Origin: Butyrivibrio sp. XPD2006
Lineage (GTDB): Bacteria > Bacillota > Clostridia > Lachnospirales > Lachnospiraceae
Direction of reading: 5' to 3'
Assembly: GCF_000420865.1 (NCBI RefSeq)
Contig: NZ_ATVT01000002.1
Coordinates: forward strand, 124,001-188,000
Length of the DNA stretch: 64,000 bases
The position numbers were made by a program, and so were the translations under genes. Every line of letters begins with the position of its first letter. Within the stretch, counting starts at the first letter, position 1. The notes beneath the pieces were generated by a model. It was not told the origin of the DNA. It did not search any database and worked only from the letters and a program-made list of their open reading frames with translations. Below are positions 44,000-52,534 of this stretch, piece by piece.

Positions 44000-44034
44000 A
44001 CAAAAATCGACCTGCTGATTATACAACAGGTCGA
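44000..44034 (-). terminator. Rho-independent terminator downstream of pilT
   Basis: An 11-bp stem (44007-44017 with 44024-44034, one G-U pair) with a 6-base loop, followed on the minus strand by TTTTTGTTTT. Confidence 0.88.
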
Positions 44035-44081
44035 CCTTAAAAATCTTTAAGATTTTCTTAAGATTGAAAAATTTTATGATT

Positions 44082-45143
44082 TTATCTGAGCATCTTATTC
44101 TGCATGGTATCCGGATCCTGTGCAAAGGTAAGAGCCGCCTCGCGTCCGATCTTCTGAGCCCTGTAAAGTTCAAGGATTGCATCATCCATCGTGATCATAC
44201 CCTGCTTTCTGTAGGTCTGCATATAGGTAATGAGCTGATGGCTCTTTCCCTCACGGATAAGGTTTCTTACGGCACTGTTGATATGGAGCACCTCAAAAGC
44301 TGCGATTCTGGACACACCATCGTTCATGGGAATAAGCTGCTGTGACACGATGGCCTCAAGTACACCCGCCAGCTGTATTCTGACCTGTTGCTGCTGATGC
44401 GACGGAAATACATCTATAAGTCTGTCAACAGTATTGGATGCGCCGATTGTATGAACCGTCGAAAGCACCAGATGTCCGGTCTCGGCTGCAGTAATAGCTG
44501 TACTGATAGTCTCAAGATCTCTCATCTCTCCAACAAGGATAACATCCGGATCCTCACGAAGAGCTGCGCGCAGAGCGCTGGCATAATTGTTTGAATCCGT
44601 GCCAATCTCACGCTGATTGACGATTGACATATTGTGCTGATATGTAAACTCGATAGGGTCCTCCAGTGTGATAACATGGGCTTCCCTGTTAGCGTTTATC
44701 GTATCAATGATGGATGCCAGAGTTGTAGACTTTCCGCTTCCGGTGGGGCCTGTAACCAGCACCAGTCCTCTCTTTTTCTGATAGAGATCTATTACAGAAT
44801 CGGGAATTCCAAGGCTCTCCGCCGATGGTATCTGCGTAGCCACTACTCTGAAAGCCATGGCTGTAGAGCCTCTCTGCTTGAAAACATTCAACCTGTATCT
44901 TCCGACCTGAGGAATGGAAAAAGACATATCAAGCTGGCCCTTTTCATCAAGAGCAGCCTGCTGCTTTTCCGACATGATCTCCTCAGCGATAGCTGCTGTA
45001 TCCTTGGGCAGCATTTTACCATATTCATCCATGGTGATCAGCTTGCCGTTTACTCTCATTTTGGGCGGAATACCTACCGTGATATGTACGTCAGATGCTC
45101 CCTCATCCTTTGCCTTCTTCAGTATATCTGTAATCTGTGACAT
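44082..45143 (-). CDS. pilT: Type IV pilus retraction ATPase PilT
   Basis: Hexameric ATPase that powers pilus retraction (twitching). 353 residues with an N-terminal PAS-like region (DVHITVGIPPKMRVNGKLI), Walker A GPTGSGKST, Asp box, Walker B DVILVGEMRD, a His box (LSTVHT), and the PilT-specific AVRNLIREGK motif near the C-terminus. The last distinguishes it from PilB extension ATPases. No other pilus gene is nearby in this window. It starts 9 bp after the HD-GYP-like gene and shares its transcript. Confidence 0.95.
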   Translation of the reverse strand: MSQITDILKKAKDEGASDVHITVGIPPKMRVNGKLITMDEYGKMLPKDTAAIAEEIMSEKQQAALDEKGQLDMSFSIPQVGRYRLNVFKQRGSTAMAFRVVATQIPSAESLGIPDSVIDLYQKKRGLVLVTGPTGSGKSTTLASIIDTINANREAHVITLEDPIEFTYQHNMSIVNQREIGTDSNNYASALRAALREDPDVILVGEMRDLETISTAITAAETGHLVLSTVHTIGASNTVDRLIDVFPSHQQQQVRIQLAGVLEAIVSQQLIPMNDGVSRIAAFEVLHINSAVRNLIREGKSHQLITYMQTYRKQGMITMDDAILELYRAQKIGREAALTFAQDPDTMQNKMLR

Positions 45144-45152
45144 AAACTCTCC

Positions 45153-46274
45153 TTATACGTATTCCGGTTCTTCCACCGCAATGCCCAAAGCCTTCATCCT
45201 GGAGGTGTCCATTATGCATCTGTTGTCCATGGTCTTCATGATATCAACAATCTCCAGATCTCCGTAGGCTCTTCTGTTTGACAGGTCAATGATGGAATTA
45301 TCTCTGAAGCTGAGTACCGTGGGTCTTAAGAAATCATCATCATTGGTCCTTATTACCAGCGCCTTCTCTCCTGTATTGAGCTCTACACTGATTCCCGGAA
45401 TCAGAATATTAAGCGAATTGATAAGGCCGTTTACAACCTTCGGATCAAAGACATCACTTCTATGCATCATCTTTCTGATGACCATGACCTCCGAAACCGG
45501 TGAATCATCAATTCTCACAGCTGTTTCCTTGTCGAATATTCCGGCAACCACGAGAACCTTGGCCGCGGTCAGCGTCTTCTGGTTTTGTATCGGATTTCCA
45601 TTCCAGTAATCCAGAAGTATTCTTCTTGCCTGATTACATGCTCTCTTAATGTTGGGCTGAGTAGAAAAGGCCTCATCAATTATTGGATATCCCTGAACTT
45701 CGTGGCCGTCAATGATGGCTCGCTCATCCTCCGTTGTCTGCTGTTTGGACTGCAGCTCCACAGGAAGGGTAAGCTTTCCTATATCATGGATTACAGCTGC
45801 CATTACCGCTTCATTCTGTTCCGAGAGAGGAACATTCATTGTATGAGTTATCATGGCAGCAAGTATTGCAACATTGAGAGAGTGTTTATAAATATAGTCA
45901 TCCGCGCTTCTGAGCGATTGCTGGAATGTTATCTTTTTCTTGAGATTACCGTAGTTTTTAATTATCTGTGCACATATATTGGGGAACTTTTCCTGCTTTC
46001 GGTTCTTGATGATCCTGGCATGTTCCTCCATGATCTCGTTATACATAACAGTCTGGAAACGTTCAAACTCCAGATCATCCTGAGTCATCGGCGGAACAGG
46101 CTCAGCAGGTTCTAAGACAAAAAGACCAATAAGACCGAAGCTCTTGATATTCTCAATGCTCTGCATATCTTTAAGCACAGAAGCACGATCATACAAAAGA
46201 ACTCCCTTCTTACTGTATATGGGTTTCGCAAGGCGCATACCCGGCTTAAGCTCTTCACATTTTATGAATTTCAT
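45153..46274 (-). CDS. HD-domain protein related to HD-GYP phosphodiesterases (GYP motif missing)
   Basis: 373 residues. An N-terminal DUF3391-like region leads into an HD domain with H131 and the HDIGKL pair H163-D164, and a downstream histidine in DGHEVQGYPII. The hallmark HHExxDGxGYP segment is replaced by LDYWNGNPIQNQ, so the true GYP signature is absent. The C-terminal ~110 residues are a distinct domain with alternating beta-strand character. It may still bind or cleave cyclic di-GMP, but catalytic competence is doubtful. It is the first gene of an operon with pilT, suggesting control of pilus retraction. Confidence 0.85.
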   Translation of the reverse strand: MKFIKCEELKPGMRLAKPIYSKKGVLLYDRASVLKDMQSIENIKSFGLIGLFVLEPAEPVPPMTQDDLEFERFQTVMYNEIMEEHARIIKNRKQEKFPNICAQIIKNYGNLKKKITFQQSLRSADDYIYKHSLNVAILAAMITHTMNVPLSEQNEAVMAAVIHDIGKLTLPVELQSKQQTTEDERAIIDGHEVQGYPIIDEAFSTQPNIKRACNQARRILLDYWNGNPIQNQKTLTAAKVLVVAGIFDKETAVRIDDSPVSEVMVIRKMMHRSDVFDPKVVNGLINSLNILIPGISVELNTGEKALVIRTNDDDFLRPTVLSFRDNSIIDLSNRRAYGDLEIVDIMKTMDNRCIMDTSRMKALGIAVEEPEYV

Positions 46275-46332
46275 CCTGTTTGCTCCGTTTAATGAAGATG
46301 GCTTTTTAACTGTATAAACTTACTCATAATTA

Positions 46333-46361
46333 ATTATCATGCTAAATCGCCAAAAAATCAA
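46333..46361 (-). promoter_or_regulatory. Predicted promoter of the HD-GYP-like/pilT operon
   Basis: Minus-strand TTGATT (46356-46361) and GATAAT (46333-46338) are separated by 17 bp. The leader is about 50 bases. Confidence 0.5.
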
Positions 46362-46389
46362 TTAAATATCGCTAAAACAAAGATTATAT

Positions 46390-46983
46390 TCAGGTCAGCT
46401 CATCCAGGGTGCTTCCGTAAGAGGCAAGGAACTCATTTACAAAATCCAGAACCTCAGGAAGTTCCTGATACAGGCTCCTTATTGCCTTACCTGTACTCTC
46501 TTTGGCTGTTCGAAACTCCGAGTTGCCTGCATTGGTCTCGCCGATACACTTAATGAGTGCAGAGAGCTTATCTGCTGCTTTGACAAGTTTTCTCATGTAT
46601 TTCTCTTCCTCTGAATCCTCAGGTTTGAAAATCTCTTCAAAGGACGGACGCAGATCGTCGGGGAGTTTTTCAAGAAGCTTATCATCGGCAATTGCCTCAA
46701 CCTCTTTGTAGGCGTGCTTTAAATCGGCATTAAAGTATTTAACGGGTGTAGGCATATCGCCCGTGATGATCTCGGACGCATCGTGATATAGACCTATAAG
46801 CGCAGCCTTGTTGGCATCAAGATTCCTGCCGTATCTGACATTACCTATAGTGCAGAGCGCGTGGGCTATCATCGCAACCTCCATGGAATGCTCGCAAAGA
46901 TTCTCTTCCCTGGTATTCCTCATAAGTGCCCAGCGGTTTATATATTTCATTCTTGATATAAGCGCGAAAAAATTGTAGTTCAT
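46390..46983 (-). CDS. yfbR: YfbR-like 5'-deoxynucleotidase (HD domain)
   Basis: Dephosphorylates deoxyribonucleoside 5'-monophosphates, helping balance nucleotide pools. 197 residues with the family signature from the start (FALISRMKYINRWALMRNTREENLCEHS), the HD pair in GLYHDASEIITGDMPTPVKY and a helical C-terminus. Full length for the family. It follows hemW by 46 bp and is likely the last gene of the lepA-hemW-yfbR transcript. No clear terminator follows; the downstream spacer of 115 bp is AT-rich and holds the next promoter. Confidence 0.92.
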   Translation of the reverse strand: MNYNFFALISRMKYINRWALMRNTREENLCEHSMEVAMIAHALCTIGNVRYGRNLDANKAALIGLYHDASEIITGDMPTPVKYFNADLKHAYKEVEAIADDKLLEKLPDDLRPSFEEIFKPEDSEEEKYMRKLVKAADKLSALIKCIGETNAGNSEFRTAKESTGKAIRSLYQELPEVLDFVNEFLASYGSTLDELT

Positions 46984-47029
46984 AGTAATCCCCCTTCATA
47001 CCTTTTCATAAATGTGAAGCTAATATCCA

Positions 47030-48205
47030 TTATAACAAAAAATCTGCCATGACTGTGTTGCTGACATCAAGGCCCTCATCGGTAAGGCTCAAATAATTTT
47101 CCTCATCTCCGGCGTATTGCAAGAGCCCCATCCCAAGATATTTATCTATCACATTGCCGTATACATCCGAGATGTCTTTTCCAAAAGTTTCCTTAAACTG
47201 CCGGACATTAACGCCTCTGACAAGGCGAAGCCCCAGGAACATAAACTCTTCCATCTGGGCCTTGACACTTAGCTCCTCCACATTCTCTCTTATTTTGTCA
47301 AAAGAGCTTTCGGCGTCCGCAAGTTCTTTTACATAAGTACCAATGTCCCGGATGTTACTCCATCTGACATTGTCCACCATTGAAGCAGCTCCGAGGCCAA
47401 GGCCAAGGTAATTGCCGCGTTGCCAGTAAACCTTGTTGTGACGACACTCATAGGCATCATCATCACCGGCACCAAGGGCATAATTTGATATCTCATATCT
47501 GTGGAAACCATGTTCCTTCAGAATCCTCTTGGTTTCGTGGTACATTGCCCTGTCGGTGTCCTCATCAGGAATATCCAATTCCATGTCATAAAAAGGAGTA
47601 CCTTCTTCGATAATAAGGCTGTAGGCCGAGATATGCTCCGGTTCCAGCTCCAGCACCCTTTTCAGTGTACTGCCATAGGAATCAAGACTCTGCCCCGGAA
47701 GAGCACTCATAACATCCACGTTGATATTGTCAAAGCCTGCATTTCTGGCGTTATTAAAGGTCTCAACAAACATACTGCTGCTATGGAGTCTTCCCAGAAT
47801 CTTAAGTTCATCATCACTTAGGGACTGGCATCCGATGCTGAGCCTGTTGAAGCCTGCTGCTCTGTAAGAAACAAGCTTATCTCTCATAGCTGATGCAGGG
47901 TTGACCTCAATGCTGATCTCCGCATCCGCGCTGACATTAAATTCATCCCTGATCCTCTGAAGTAAGCCGCAAACTCTTTTTTCATCTGCAAAAGAAGGAG
48001 TGCCTCCTCCAAAGAATATCGTAGTAACTGTTCTGTCTTTATACTCTTTCGCCGACTTCGATATCTCTTTTTCAAGAGCATCAAAGTATTCATCCATCAG
48101 CTCTTTTTCCGCATTAAAAGAGAGGAAGTCGCAATAATTGCACTTCCTCGCACAAAACGGTATGTGTACATATAAAGACAAAGTCTTTGGTAACATACTA
48201 ATCAT
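47030..48205 (-). CDS. hemW: Radical SAM heme chaperone HemW
   Basis: Coproporphyrinogen-III-oxidase-like radical SAM protein, 391 residues. The iron-sulfur motif CARKCNYC sits near the N-terminus (YVHIPFCARKCNYCDF), followed by FFGGGTPS, SIEVNP and the HemW C-terminal domain (EEFMFLGLRLVRGV). HemW members bind heme and deliver it to respiratory enzymes; they are not true HemN. It starts 12 bp after lepA; ATG 48205 has GGGG at correct spacing, and ATG 48196 is an alternative. The lepA-hemW order is conserved across Firmicutes. Confidence 0.94.
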   Translation of the reverse strand: MISMLPKTLSLYVHIPFCARKCNYCDFLSFNAEKELMDEYFDALEKEISKSAKEYKDRTVTTIFFGGGTPSFADEKRVCGLLQRIRDEFNVSADAEISIEVNPASAMRDKLVSYRAAGFNRLSIGCQSLSDDELKILGRLHSSSMFVETFNNARNAGFDNINVDVMSALPGQSLDSYGSTLKRVLELEPEHISAYSLIIEEGTPFYDMELDIPDEDTDRAMYHETKRILKEHGFHRYEISNYALGAGDDDAYECRHNKVYWQRGNYLGLGLGAASMVDNVRWSNIRDIGTYVKELADAESSFDKIRENVEELSVKAQMEEFMFLGLRLVRGVNVRQFKETFGKDISDVYGNVIDKYLGMGLLQYAGDEENYLSLTDEGLDVSNTVMADFLL

Positions 48206-48217
48206 CTATATCCCCGG

Positions 48218-50026
48218 TCAGTCTACGTTATCGAGCTTAAGGACACTAAGGAATGCGGACTGCGGAACTTCTACGTTACCGATCTGACGCATCTTTTTCT
48301 TACCTTCCTTCTGCTTCTCAAGGAGTTTCTTCTTACGGGTTATATCACCGCCGTAGCACTTGGCAAGGACATCCTTACGATATGCCTTGACAGTCTCACG
48401 GGCAATGACTTTGCCACCCACGGAAGCCTGAATAGGAATCTCAAACAGGTGCCTTGGGATCTCCTCTTTGAGTTTCTCACACATCTTGCGACCGCGCTCA
48501 TATGCTCCGTCCTTGTGAACGATAAAGGACAGGGCATCAACCTCTTCTCTGTTGATGAGGATATCAAGCTTAACGAGATCTGACTTCTCATAGCCCTTGA
48601 GCTCATAGTCAAAGGATGCATAACCTCTGGACCTTGACTTAAGCGCATCAAAGAAATCATAGATGATCTCGTTAAGAGGAAGCTCATACTTAAGGATTGC
48701 TCTTGTCTGCTCTATATAATCGGTACTCAGGTACTTGCCTCGTCTCTCCTGACAAAGTTGCATGATGGCACCGACATAATCTGTTGTTACCATGATCTCG
48801 CCGTTTACGATAGGCTCTTCCATGTAATCTATCTCTGACGGATCAGGAAGATTGGTCGGGTTGGTAAGATCGAACACTTCTCCGTCTGTCTTGTGAACTT
48901 TGTAAACAACAGAAGGCGCTGTAGTAACAAGGTTCAGGTCATATTCTCTCTCAAGTCTCTCCTGCACAACTTCAAGGTGAAGGAGTCCCAAAAAGCCTGC
49001 TCTGAAACCAAATCCGAGCGCCTGTGAAGTCTCCGGCTCATAGAAAAGAGATGCATCATTAAGCTGAAGTTTCTCAAGTGCGTCACGAAGATCTGAATAG
49101 TGAGCCGAGTCTGCAGGGTAAAGTCCGCAGTATACCATAGGCATGACCTTCTTGTATCCGGGAAGTGCCTCTGCACATGGCTTTGCAGAATCAGTAACGG
49201 TATCACCCACACGGGTATCCTGAATATTCTTGATGGACGCAGTAAAGTATCCAACTTCTCCCGCTGTCAGCTCATCACTCGGAACAAAACTTCCGGGTGC
49301 GAAATATCCGACCTCAACAACCTCTGCCTCTGCTCCTGTTGCCATAAAGCGGACCTTCATTCCCTTTCTGACAACGCCGTCCTTGACTCTTACAAATACG
49401 ATAACTCCTCTGTATGAATCATATATACTGTCAAAAATAAGAGCCTTAAGAGGAGCTGATGCATCGCCCTGCGGTGCAGGGATCTTGTGAACTACAGCCT
49501 CAAGTACTTCCTCGATTCCAATGCCGTTCTTGGCTGAAATAAGAGGCGCATCCTGAGCCTCAATTCCGATGACATCCTCAATCTCATCCTTGGCCTCCTG
49601 AGGCATCGCGCTGGGAAGGTCAATCTTGTTTATGACAGGAAATACATCCAGATCATGATCCAGTGCCATATATACATTGGCCAGGGTCTGGGCCTCGACA
49701 CCCTGGGTAGCATCAACTACAAGAATAGCTCCGTCACAGGCTGCAAGAGATCTTGAAACCTCATATCCAAAGTCCACATGTCCGGGAGTATCGATCATGT
49801 TAAAGGTATATTCCTGCCCGTCCTTCGCCTTATAGATCATTCTTACAGCCTGGGACTTGATGGTGATACCTCTCTCCCTCTCTATATCCATGTTGTCCAG
49901 AACCTGCGCCTGCATCTCTCTAAGTGTAAGCACACCTGTTTTCTCGATCATACGGTCAGCCAATGTAGACTTGCCGTGGTCAATATGGGCAACAATACAA
50001 AAATTTCTTATCTTACTCTGATCCAC
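48218..50026 (-). CDS. lepA: Elongation factor 4 (LepA)
   Basis: Ribosome-associated GTPase that can back-translocate stalled ribosomes. 602 residues with G1 [23 protein letters not shown], domain II and the LepA-specific C-terminal domain ([26 protein letters not shown]). The start codon is GTG at 50026, preceded by AGAGGA; no upstream ATG preserves the conserved N-terminus. Divergent from rpsT, with overlapping promoter regions. Confidence 0.97.
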   Translation of the reverse strand: MDQSKIRNFCIVAHIDHGKSTLADRMIEKTGVLTLREMQAQVLDNMDIERERGITIKSQAVRMIYKAKDGQEYTFNMIDTPGHVDFGYEVSRSLAACDGAILVVDATQGVEAQTLANVYMALDHDLDVFPVINKIDLPSAMPQEAKDEIEDVIGIEAQDAPLISAKNGIGIEEVLEAVVHKIPAPQGDASAPLKALIFDSIYDSYRGVIVFVRVKDGVVRKGMKVRFMATGAEAEVVEVGYFAPGSFVPSDELTAGEVGYFTASIKNIQDTRVGDTVTDSAKPCAEALPGYKKVMPMVYCGLYPADSAHYSDLRDALEKLQLNDASLFYEPETSQALGFGFRAGFLGLLHLEVVQERLEREYDLNLVTTAPSVVYKVHKTDGEVFDLTNPTNLPDPSEIDYMEEPIVNGEIMVTTDYVGAIMQLCQERRGKYLSTDYIEQTRAILKYELPLNEIIYDFFDALKSRSRGYASFDYELKGYEKSDLVKLDILINREEVDALSFIVHKDGAYERGRKMCEKLKEEIPRHLFEIPIQASVGGKVIARETVKAYRKDVLAKCYGGDITRKKKLLEKQKEGKKKMRQIGNVEVPQSAFLSVLKLDNVD

Positions 50027-50069
50027 AATTTATTCCTCTGTATGTTATTTAATAAATCTCGTACGCTGA

Positions 50070-50078
50070 ATTATAACA
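50070..50078 (-). promoter_or_regulatory. Extended -10 promoter of lepA
   Basis: Minus-strand TGT-TATAAT (hexamer at 50070-50075). Its upstream half overlaps the -35 box of the divergent rpsT promoter, so the two may compete for RNA polymerase. Confidence 0.6.
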
Positions 50079-50087
50079 CAAACTCTA

Positions 50088-50116
50088 TTGACATCGCCAT
50101 CATTTTCATCTAAAAT
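50088..50116 (+). promoter_or_regulatory. Promoter of rpsT
   Basis: TTGACA (50088-50093) and TAAAAT (50111-50116) are separated by 17 bp. The leader is about 90 bases and can form a GTGT/ACAC stem near 50145-50165. Confidence 0.75.
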
Positions 50117-50213
50117 ATTTCTACGTATGTGGCATTAACTGTCCGTGTCCGGCTTAATGCACACACGAACATTATTATAAAAACTATTACATTGATTATT
50201 ATCGGAGGTAATT

Positions 50214-50477
50214 ATGGCTAATATCAAATCTGCCAAGAAGAGAGTTTTAGTAAACGAGAAGAAGGCTGCACAGAACCAGATGATCAAGTCTGCAGTTAAG
50301 ACAGAGATCAAGAAGGTTAGAGCTGCTGTTGAGGCCGGTAACAAGGAAGAGGCTGCTAAGGCACTTCTTGCTGCTACATCAGCAATCGACAAGGCTGAGT
50401 CAAAGGGCGTTATCAAGAAGAACACAGCTTCAAGAAAAGTTTCAAGACTCGCTCTTGCTGTAAACAAGCTTTCATAA
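50214..50477 (+). CDS. rpsT: 30S ribosomal protein S20
   Basis: Primary 16S rRNA-binding protein, 87 residues, lysine/alanine-rich and wholly helical, beginning MANIKSAKKRVLVNEKKAA as the family does. Codon use is strongly biased (CTT, AAG, GCT), as expected for a highly expressed gene. CGGAGG lies seven bases before the ATG. It is transcribed alone, divergent from lepA, an arrangement typical of Firmicutes. A long leader could allow autoregulation by S20, which is inference. Confidence 0.98.
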   Translation: MANIKSAKKRVLVNEKKAAQNQMIKSAVKTEIKKVRAAVEAGNKEEAAKALLAATSAIDKAESKGVIKKNTASRKVSRLALAVNKLS

Positions 50478-50493
50478 TCATAACGATAAAGAA

Positions 50494-50531
50494 AAGACCT
50501 TAAGCATGGCTGCTGCTTAAGGTCTTATTTT
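50494..50531. terminator. Bidirectional terminator between rpsT and the CmpB-like gene
   Basis: A perfect 13-bp stem (50494-50506 with 50514-50526) and a 7-base loop. A long T-tract follows on the plus strand and reaches into the end of the convergent gene; an A-rich tract on the other side serves the minus strand less well. Confidence 0.88.
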
Positions 50532-50532
50532 T

Positions 50533-51531
50533 TTACTTTTTTCTTCTTTTCTTTACTTTTTCCTTCACTTCTTCAAGGTTTCCCTTATAAGATTCAGATG
50601 ACATTGTAGGATTTCCCTCAATAGTACGTTCTCTGTACCACACGAAGAAATTCTTAACAGGTCCGGGTGTAAATCTGGCCATGATAACTCTGTACTTGGC
50701 ATAGAGTTCCAGAACTTCTTCTCTCGCATTGCCGACATAAGCTGCGGGATCCAGATTTATCTTATCCCTGATGGTCTTAAATGAATTCTCAAGAGAATCG
50801 CTGAGGCTGTCCAGTCTTACTGAAATACCCGAGCCGATAGCTCCTACGGTATTTCCCACTGTACTTCCTATTCCACCGATCTTGTCGCCGATTCCATCGA
50901 TCTTATCTCCGATGCTCTCGCGTACATCCTCGCCTTTAAAGGCAATGATGACATCAAGTCTCTTTTGCATCCTCGCCATTTCGCTCTTGGCCTTCTCCAT
51001 ATATATGAGCACATCCTTAAGATCAAGAGCAGTCTTAAATGCCAGCATAAAGTCGGCACTGAACATCACCACAACGATAGTGGTTGCAACGGTAACTATA
51101 TTGTAAGGAATTGACAATACAATCCTCTCAATAGGGATCTGAAGCCAGTGTGTGAAAACCACAGTACACAAGCCCCAGGCAAGTGTTGATTCAAGTGAGA
51201 TTCGCCCCTGAAAATGAATTTTCTTGTGAGAATAATCCCAGTATCTGACCTTAAAAAGGGCTTCCATCACAACGGCTGTTATATATTCAAGCGCCGTTGC
51301 CCCGATACATCCGGAAATAAATACCAGAACTATATTTTCATAAAAAGGCTTGGATGCCAGCAGCATCATGATTCCGCCACATCCATACAACGGCAAAAAG
51401 GGTCCACGAATGAACCCTCTGTTTACAAAATGCCCTTCATGTACAGATACATAAATTGTCTCAAAAATCCAGCCAAAAAAGCTGTAAAAAAAGAACAGGA
51501 AAAGCCACTGCATTGGCTGATAATTAAACAT
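50533..51531 (-). CDS. CmpB-like membrane protein (putative ABC transporter type IV domain)
   Basis: 332 residues. The first ~180 residues form five or six hydrophobic helices of the family annotated as putative ABC-transporter type IV (CmpB), with the recognisable FFFYSFFGWIFETIYVS, RGFIRGPFLPLYG and ALEYITAVVMEALF segments. A charged helix and a Gly/Ile-rich segment (DKIDGIGDKIGGIGSTVGNTVG) follow, and the tail is very basic (KVKKRRKK). No transport function is proven for the family. The lysine-rich end is encoded right at the bidirectional terminator. It lies 15 bp after the next GTPase gene and is likely co-transcribed with it. Confidence 0.8.
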   Translation of the reverse strand: MFNYQPMQWLFLFFFYSFFGWIFETIYVSVHEGHFVNRGFIRGPFLPLYGCGGIMMLLASKPFYENIVLVFISGCIGATALEYITAVVMEALFKVRYWDYSHKKIHFQGRISLESTLAWGLCTVVFTHWLQIPIERIVLSIPYNIVTVATTIVVVMFSADFMLAFKTALDLKDVLIYMEKAKSEMARMQKRLDVIIAFKGEDVRESIGDKIDGIGDKIGGIGSTVGNTVGAIGSGISVRLDSLSDSLENSFKTIRDKINLDPAAYVGNAREEVLELYAKYRVIMARFTPGPVKNFFVWYRERTIEGNPTMSSESYKGNLEEVKEKVKKRRKK

Positions 51532-51546
51532 CTCGTTCTCCTACGG

Positions 51547-52494
51547 TCACTGCTGTGGATTTGAAAAATCTATAACAGGATTCTCAGGCTCTGTTGTCTT
51601 TTCAACAGATATAGCCTGAAGAACAGGGCCCTCGCCCTTATATTCCGGGACAAACTGCTTAACCACCTTGGCTGTCACAGTAACCCAGTCTTTCTCGTTA
51701 AGTTCATCAGTCTTATCGTACTCACAGGCAAAGCCCAAGAACTGCATATCCTGAGCGCAGCATGTCATTGCCATTCTACCCGGCACGAATCTGTTGTCAG
51801 GGAACTCTTCAGGCTTGAGCACAAGGCCTTTGAACCTGACGTTCTTACCCTCATATCTCTCAACGTGATCAAGCGCATCAAGATAGAACATTCCGTATCC
51901 GTAGTTGTTAAGTTCGATAGGATCCTGGTTAAGATCGAAAGGAAGGTCCTCATCAAGAGTTACATCCACTTCTCCGTCCCTGTCCTCAAAGATAATATCT
52001 GCCTTCTGATTGATGGCCTTAACATTTCTCTTATATGAGGGAAGTTTATCCGTAAGTCCGTCACATCTGTTAAACAGGATCAGATCAGAATTTCTTATCT
52101 GTTCAGCCAGAAGAGACTTCATATTGCTAAAATAGAGTTCAAAACTTGAACAATCAATAACTGTGATCTGCTGCTCAAGATTCCACATTACAGGCAGCTT
52201 CATCTCCTTGAAATTCCACATACCGTTGTACTCGATAAGAATACGTTCAGGGTTATGCTTGGCATCCAGGGCTATAAGTGCTTCGGGAGTAAACTCATCT
52301 TCCTCTTCAAAGCGCTCAATCACAGTATTGGTGCTCTTAAGGAGCTTCTCTTCATAATCATTCTCACCCTCTTCACAGACAATAAGAAGAGTCTTGCCCT
52401 TTGTCCTGAAGTAAGGTTGAGCTATTGTATAGCGGAAAAAGTCAGTCTTTCCCGCATCCAAAAATCCATTAATAATATATACAGGTTTCATCAT
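51547..52494 (-). CDS. CobW-like GTPase fused to a YcgQ/DUF1980-like C-terminal domain
   Basis: About 316 residues. The N-terminal half is a CobW/G3E-type P-loop GTPase with Walker A GFLDAGKT (G10-T17) and a base-recognition motif altered to NRCD. The C-terminal ~110 residues resemble the end of YcgQ-type permease-associated proteins, including RMAMTCCAQDMQFLGFACEYD and a terminal beta-rich segment. In many Firmicutes that domain is a separate protein beside a CobW GTPase. The CxCC metal motif of classic CobW proteins is lacking. ATG 52494 is chosen because GAGG lies six bases before it. It follows the His-rich CobW gene by 40 bp; metal trafficking is inferred. Confidence 0.75.
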   Translation of the reverse strand: MMKPVYIINGFLDAGKTDFFRYTIAQPYFRTKGKTLLIVCEEGENDYEEKLLKSTNTVIERFEEEDEFTPEALIALDAKHNPERILIEYNGMWNFKEMKLPVMWNLEQQITVIDCSSFELYFSNMKSLLAEQIRNSDLILFNRCDGLTDKLPSYKRNVKAINQKADIIFEDRDGEVDVTLDEDLPFDLNQDPIELNNYGYGMFYLDALDHVERYEGKNVRFKGLVLKPEEFPDNRFVPGRMAMTCCAQDMQFLGFACEYDKTDELNEKDWVTVTAKVVKQFVPEYKGEGPVLQAISVEKTTEPENPVIDFSNPQQ

Positions 52495-52534
52495 CTCATA
52501 CCTCAATAATTCTGCTAATCACTTGTAAAAGACC

